Positions 58,936 to 64,000 of a stretch of DNA of 64,000 nt are shown piece after piece; the stretch's first letter is position 1; the number at the start of each line of letters is the position of its first letter. The notes under the pieces were generated by a model, which was given only the letters and a program-made list of their open reading frames with translations, did not search any database and was not told the DNA's origin. Source of the stretch: Adineta ricciae (lineage: Eukaryota; Rotifera; Eurotatoria; Adinetida; Adinetidae); NCBI GenBank assembly GCA_905250025.1, contig CAJNOJ010000035.1, forward strand, positions 372,001-436,000, in the 5' to 3' direction. A program made the translations under genes and the position numbers.

Positions 58936-59700
58936 ATGGATGAAGAATTAAGTGTATTAAAATCCATTTACTTGGAAGATCTAGAAATCGATTCGGGTGA
59001 CCCAACAACGATCACGATTACAATCTTTTCCAACGGTGATGAAAACGATCTCGATCAAGATAAACGACTTCTACGTATAACATTCGTTGCTGAACTTCCG
59101 TCAACATATCCTGATACAGATTCGCCTAAAATAACACTTTGTCGCTCGCGTGGTTTGACCGATGAACAACTAGATGAATTGAATTCATCAATTACAACTT
59201 GCCTTCAGTCGAATCTTGGCTCATGCGTACTCTACGAATGTATCGAACTAATTCGCTCAAAATTATCTTCCTATGATCTTCCATTTGAATCCTGCGCCAT
59301 ATGTTTAACTTCGATGACAGATCGGAATGAAATCATTAAAACAAACTGCCATCATTTTTATCATAAAACTTGTCTTAAACCTTATGTTGATATGCGGAAG
59401 ACAGAATTGGAAGAAAAATATCGCGAATTGAAGAACAATGGTTTCTACATCGAACGAGATTTTCGCCAAGATATCGAAGATCCTGTATGTCGACAAATTC
59501 TTTCGAGTCACGTTATCGAACAGCTACCAGATACTTCGACTATCGAAACAGTGTCAAGTGAAGAACACCAAGAACTAATTCATCAACTTTCACCACATGT
59601 TCGACAATGGCAAGAACGCACACAAGCACTTTTCCAACAACAAAAAGAGAAAGGAGGCATTATCGATCTTGATAAGAACCAAGAAATGATATTCACGTGA
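58936..59700 (+). CDS. RNF25: E3 ubiquitin ligase RNF25 (RWD + RING)
   Basis: E3 ligase known to act on stalled ribosomes and NF-kB signalling in animals. ATG 58936 chosen because the RWD domain begins MDEELSVLKSIYLEDLEI; an upstream ATG at 58810 adds a non-conserved stretch. RWD continues to about residue 115 (YPDTDSPKITL, RGLTDEQL). RING: CAICL, then CHHFYHKTC, a long insert (about 40 residues, as in RNF25), then DPVCRQ. The seventh ligand, normally Cys in CPVC, is Asp here. The tail RTQALFQQQKEKGGIIDLDKN matches RNF25's conserved segment after the RING. The protein is much shorter than vertebrate RNF25, lacking the Pro-rich C-terminal half. Single exon. Confidence 0.85.
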   Translation: MDEELSVLKSIYLEDLEIDSGDPTTITITIFSNGDENDLDQDKRLLRITFVAELPSTYPDTDSPKITLCRSRGLTDEQLDELNSSITTCLQSNLGSCVLYECIELIRSKLSSYDLPFESCAICLTSMTDRNEIIKTNCHHFYHKTCLKPYVDMRKTELEEKYRELKNNGFYIERDFRQDIEDPVCRQILSSHVIEQLPDTSTIETVSSEEHQELIHQLSPHVRQWQERTQALFQQQKEKGGIIDLDKNQEMIFT

Positions 59701-59899
59701 AATAATTTTCTATTTTTTTATGTTATTTATTTGTTTTTCTTCAATATTTTTCGCATTGAAGTCGATCTATACATACATTAAAAAGAAAAGGATTAAACGT
59801 GTTCTGTTTTTTTCCTGTTGAACGTCAATGCGACGATCAAGAAAGAGTTCACTTTTATTTTCTTTATTATTTCTTTGCGAGAACACCACATTCAAATGG

Positions 59900-61404
59900 T
59901 CAATTCAAAATGTCCCATAGGCTACTCAAAGTATATCCCTGTGGTAGTTTTTCTATAGCCAAGCCAAGTTCTTCCGAATAGACAGGTTCACGATCACGTT
60001 TACCCGTATCCGTCAAATAGGTCTACATACGAGACGTCAATAAATATAGAACTTCAAAGCATCACTGATTACTTACAGCGTATGAATCTGTATGTTCTCG
60101 GCTTTGTAAGATTTCGATGTCATCAACTAGACTTTCCAGACGCGTGGCTGGCTGATCTGGTTGTTGTTCTTCGATTGAATACTCAACACCAAATTCCGGA
60201 TTGGCGAAATAGCTAAGAAAAGAGAAACATGTCGTTGATGGTCAGCACAATTCTCCTTCTTCAATCTACCTTTTGTGAAGGGTAATAATTTCTTTGTGAA
60301 CTTCTCGAAGTTTTTCCTCAGGTGCTATTTGAAAACCGAGCAAGTAGTTTCCACTCTGATAATATCGAAAAATCACCGTACTTTATGTAGTAGATTATAA
60401 TGCTCTTACGTATGGCGTTGTTTCAACAACGAGTGCAACACCGAATTTCGAATCACGAATTTTGATACTTTTAGTTTGATAATACGGTACACTAACATTA
60501 AAGTTTTCATTCAGTTCTGCGTGCCATATGAGACGAATGTCCGTGATGTGAAAGATACCCAGATTACCCTTGAGAAATAGAATAAACCATCACGATTTTT
60601 CTTGTTTTTCGAAAAGAAATGGTAGAACTATACTTGATCAGAAGATAGGTTCCATACTCCATTGTATCGACTATGCAGACGTTCTTTTGGTAGAATACGT
60701 AGTTGACCTTTGTTAAGTAATGATGATCGAAGGCGAATTTCACGATAGAGACGACTTGAATCATAAGCTTTATGAACAGCGACGATTGAATTGAGCATTG
60801 CACTTGAACCAGTCACCAAATTTGTAAAAATAAATTCATAACGTGATGAACCTGATTTCGTCAAGAGATAGACTGATTCTGTGCTGCCACGAAGTTTCTT
60901 CGAAGAGAAAAACATGAGAAGTGAGAAAGTTCTCTGAAACTATTCATACCGATTTGGCATTTCGAGCAGTGATAGTAACGAGTGCATGTAAACCAATAGC
61001 TTATAAAGAATTATCGAACTAGAATCGAGTATCTCATTCAGAATAATAAACTTACAAAGATTCGTACGCGTCGAGGAATGACTATGCCAAATGAGACGAA
61101 TATTAGTTATGATAAGCTTTCCTAGACGATTAAAAAGCCACGATTTTCTAGGATTTCCTAAATGTATATCCTATAGTTGTGAAAGTTACCCTTATCGCCA
61201 TTGTTTCCTTTGGTATCTTCGACTGAACTAAGAGTGTCGATAATACATTCACCAGATCGGCACTTAATGTCACTGGAAATAAATCAACATTGGTATATGC
61301 TTTGCAAATATGTACAAACAATGCAGTTACTTTGGTGGCACATCGAAGCGAATCTCTCGATCGTACCACACAGCCATGTTTGCTTCTTGGGTTGCAGATG
61401 CCAT
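59900..61404 (-). CDS. BBS5: Bardet-Biedl syndrome 5 protein (BBSome subunit)
   Basis: Phosphoinositide-binding subunit of the BBSome, which moves membrane cargo in cilia. ATG 61404 begins [21 protein letters not shown]. Two PH-like (DM16) domains follow. The first has [27 protein letters not shown], then [28 protein letters not shown] and [19 protein letters not shown]. The second starts [36 protein letters not shown], with [15 protein letters not shown] and [10 protein letters not shown]. The C-terminal block [23 protein letters not shown] is diagnostic. About seven exons with short introns; stop at 59900-59902. Head to head with a secreted-protein gene, 82 bp between start codons. Confidence 0.95.
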
Positions 61405-61486
61405 GATGTCCTTTGGAACTTCTGAACTTTCGATCGTATGTTTTACTCTGATGAAACGCAATGATATTCTGACTTGTCAATCAGCC
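61405..61486. promoter_or_regulatory. 82-bp bidirectional start region, BBS5 / secreted protein
   Basis: The two ATGs (61404 minus, 61487 plus) are 82 bp apart with no intervening coding, so they share 5' sequence. No X-box was visible here. Confidence 0.5.
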
Positions 61487-61971
61487 ATGATGTTCAAGAA
61501 ATTCAGAGAGGTTTCTTCTCTCCCATGTTACTCCGTTCTTTTTTTCTTACTCATATTACAGATGTCACTTTGTTCTTGTTCGTCATGTTTGACAATTCCA
61601 TCGTCGTCGTCGTCCAAATGCAAATGGAGTGGATCTAGTGATTCTTATAGGTTAACGTCGTCGTCTTCGATCACAACTGTTTCGACTTTGTCGAATAATT
61701 TTCCTCAGGTAAACTTTTTGAACTCGATACTATTTTGTCGATGCATTCAGAGATAATATTTTAGGGACAGGATTGTATAAGTGAAGATGGTGCTGATAAC
61801 GGTCAACAATGGGTGTTTGCAACAGCAAAAAGAGCTCAAAATTGTCATATTGAAAAGAATGTAGGTCTTTCTGAATACGTACAACTCGAATTTCACGAGA
61901 AAACTCGCTGTAGGTATCTCTACAAGATCAACCAGATAAGAAAAATAGCTGTATACTTAAAGCAATTATGA
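61487..61971 (+). CDS. Small secreted Ser/Cys-rich protein, family unknown
   Basis: Two exons that join exactly in frame: 61487-61708 and 61765-61971 (intron 56 nt, GTAAAC...TTTTAG), 142 aa. The N-terminus MMFKKFREVSSLP then YSVLFFLLILQMSLC is a signal peptide or anchor. After it comes a Ser/Thr-rich stretch (SSCLTIPSSSSSKCKWSGSS), then GQDCISEDGADNGQQWVFATAKRAQNCH and a basic C-terminus (KTRCRYLYKINQIRKIAVYLKQL). Several cysteines could form disulfides. No family recognised. Coding is supported mainly by the clean exon join; expression is unproven. Confidence 0.5.
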
Positions 61972-62378
61972 CACAAAAGCAAATTGTTATTTCTGATTCA
62001 TCTACAACTCGATCGACTATCATTCCAAATAAACATCTCTCCATGAAAGTAATATTCCATGTTTAATCAATTAAATTTTCGCTTTTCAAATCAAGGTGTA
62101 GATTTTGTTTTCATATGTGAACTTTAATAAATCGTGTAATCTCGTTTTTTCTCTTACTGGTGAACGTATTCTACATTACATCTTTTTCTGGAGATGAGAT
62201 GAATTGAGTCGCGAAGCTTCTAAAATACCTGATGACTTCGGACATGTCAGAATCCAGTGCAAAATAGGTTGACACAGAAAAAGAGTAAGATATGCATGTC
62301 ATCCTGTTATCAGCGTGTTTATTTAAATAAATATACAACAGTCAATAGCACAACAATGCTTTTCTATCAAATAAAGTG
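61972..62378. other. Intergenic region upstream of acid sphingomyelinase
   Basis: About 400 bp of AT-rich sequence; no gene seen. Contains the 3' end of the secreted-protein gene and the promoter of the next one. Confidence 0.5.
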
Positions 62379-64000
62379 ATGACGATGATGATCGTTCGAT
62401 GTTTTTACATCAGTATCTATCTACTATTCACCTTCAATCAATGGCACTCTCTTCCGATTGTTCCACCGAACATACAATCTAGCGCATTGACACCGTGTGA
62501 ATTGTGCAACATTCTGCTACCTATTGCCAAAGGTCTCATTGCAGTTAATGAATCATCACTGATCGAAAAACTAGGTATAACATTATGTCAATACTTACAT
62601 CTTGCGGATGATGAAGTTTGTGCTGGTATGATTGATGAATACAATCCTGTGCTGATCGAAGTACTTCGCCATAGTCCGTTGGCAACACATGAGATTTGTG
62701 GCGTTGCTTTTGGATGTATGCGGCAAGCAGATATCCCTGCTCTTCAATGGAATGTCACTTTTCCTCCATCGACTGTGCAAATTTCTTCCTCGGACATGCG
62801 GTCACGTGCTCAAGCAACCATTTCGATTCTTCATCTGGCTGATCTGCATATTGATACAAAATATACACCTGGTTCAAATGCGAATTGTGGTCGACCGCTC
62901 TGTTGTCGCGATGGCAAACCAAGACCGGGTGAGCTTGGTGCCCAGTTTTGGGGTGACTATCGCACATGCGATCTGCCAGCATGGACAGCGGAAAACATGT
63001 TACAGTATATTAGTCAAGTAGAAGAACAAATCGATTTCATTTATTTCACTGGCGATATTGCACCACATGACGTTTGGCAACAAACGCAAGCAAAAGATCT
63101 CGAAGAAATATCTTTTACTACTCGTCTATTGAAACGAACATTTCCGAACAAGAAAATCTATCCATGTGTAGGAAATCATGAAGCAGCACCACCGGATCTG
63201 TTCTCGACTAACGATATGTCTTGGTTGTATACAAATTTAGTTGATCAATGGATCGGTCAATTTGGTTTAGATGAACGTACACGTGATACAATACTCAAAG
63301 GTGGTTACTACACTACAATGATTGCATCGAATCTTCGGCTGATATCTTTGAATATGAATTATTGTACAGAGAATAATTATTGGCTTTTTATCAATTCAAC
63401 AGATCCTCTCGGACAATTGAAATGGGTATGTTTCCTTCGTCGTCGAATCTTCTATAGTAATGAAAACTTTCTCATGGATCTTGTAGATGATTCAATGGCT
63501 GCAGTATGCTGAAGATCATCAAGAAAAAGTTCATATTATCGGACATCATCCACCACGAATGTGTATGGTATCATTCAGTTGGGCATACTACAGCATTGTT
63601 AATCGATATCAAAATACGATAACCGGCCAATTCTTCGCTCATACTCACAACGATGAATTCATGCTTTTCTATGATGAAAAAGATTCTAAACGACCAGTAA
63701 GTTCAGTTCGAATGCTCAAATTTCAAGAATAACTTATATTTTTTCGAAGATTTCTGTTGCTTATATTTCACCGTCATTCACAACCTATCCCAATCTTAAC
63801 CCAGGGTATCGAGTATATACAGTCGATGTGAGTGTCACAACAGTTCTAGAAACAAAAAAAAAACCATCATCCAACGCATTTCTTAGGCTATCAATACAAC
63901 GTATGTATTAGATCACCGCACTGTCATTCTTAATCTGACAGCTACGAATCTTTACAATACTACGAAGTTTACAATGGAATACTCAGCCAAATCAGCGTAT
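62379..64000 (+). CDS. SMPD1: Acid sphingomyelinase (sphingomyelin phosphodiesterase), partial
   Basis: Secreted or lysosomal zinc phosphodiesterase that hydrolyses sphingomyelin to ceramide and phosphocholine. First ATG 62379 ([20 protein letters not shown], signal peptide). Saposin-B domain about residues 35-115 ([15 protein letters not shown] ... [12 protein letters not shown] ... ICGVAFGC; Cys pairs intact). The metallophosphatase domain has the metal-binding set DLHID, GDIAPHD, GNHEA, GHHPP and HTHNDEF. GHHPP replaces the usual GHIPP, and AHTH the usual GHTH. An intron of about 60 nt (about 63427-63486) joins LKW to [12 protein letters not shown] further intron near 63700-63750 leads to [23 protein letters not shown], and another near 63831-63887. 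The C-terminus lies beyond the window. Confidence 0.9.

Noticed and set aside
1-64000. tRNA, rRNA, transposase or reverse transcriptase genes
   Set aside because: No tRNA cloverleaf, rRNA stretch, terminal repeats or RT/transposase motifs were recognised by eye; a tRNAscan/RepeatMasker run would be decisive.

Overview
The window is nuclear DNA of a small-genome invertebrate animal, most likely a bdelloid rotifer. It is AT-rich and gene-dense on both strands. Introns are numerous and mostly about 50-60 nt with GT-AG ends. Clear animal orthologues sit beside intronless genes of fungal or bacterial style (a secreted glycoside hydrolase with a ricin-type lectin, and a sugar permease). There is also an F-box/LRR gene built from one exon per repeat. 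The species call is inference; the gene identities rest on protein sequences read from the window. No transposon, CRISPR array, rRNA or tRNA was recognised.

Layout. 1-10588 (-): 5' three fifths or so of an inner-arm axonemal dynein heavy chain (DNAH10 type), cut by the window edge at the AAA4 P-loop. 10786-12698 (-): cytosolic seryl-tRNA synthetase. 13759-14631 (+): three-LIM-domain protein. 14791-17295 (-): ANKUB1. 18382-22346 (+): intronless glycoside hydrolase plus ricin lectin, followed by an intronless sugar transporter. 23968-25342 (+): secreted beta-lactamase-fold serine hydrolase. 25620-27012 (+): F-box/LRR gene with an in-frame stop. 27558-32017 (-): MYST acetyltransferase KAT6. 32836-38036 (+): RPL14, vasa/DDX4 and an hnRNP-type RRM gene in tandem. 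38119-38803 (-): CFAP144/FAM183. 40394-41238 (+): two-TM protein with a PPxY motif. 41340-42814 (-): WDR86. 42815-45404: simple-repeat-rich gap. 45405-46611 (+): tetraspanin. 48196-49618 (+): novel single-pass receptor. 50073-50700 (-): small secreted kringle protein. 51164-53913 (+): GOSR1, an unknown nuclear-type gene and MRPL33, packed like an operon. 54240-57834 (-): PDPR. 58032-58364 (-): small inner-membrane protein (COX8-like). 58936-59700 (+): RNF25. 59900-61404 (-): BBS5, head to head with a small secreted protein at 61487-61971 (+). 62379-64000 (+): acid sphingomyelinase, cut by the window end.

How genes may work together. Three are cilium genes (DNAH10, CFAP144, BBS5), fitting a ciliated animal; a near-consensus RFX X-box lies just upstream of CFAP144. 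The GH/lectin enzyme and the sugar permease are adjacent, co-oriented and intronless, and together look like a secreted polysaccharide-degradation plus sugar-uptake pair of foreign origin. Two same-strand runs (RPL14-vasa-RRM and GOSR1-unknown-MRPL33) have gaps of about 96-300 bp and a pyrimidine-rich AG acceptor just before each ATG, which suggests spliced-leader trans-splicing of polycistronic transcripts. All splice junctions were inferred by eye from reading frames and GT-AG sites; no transcript data were available.
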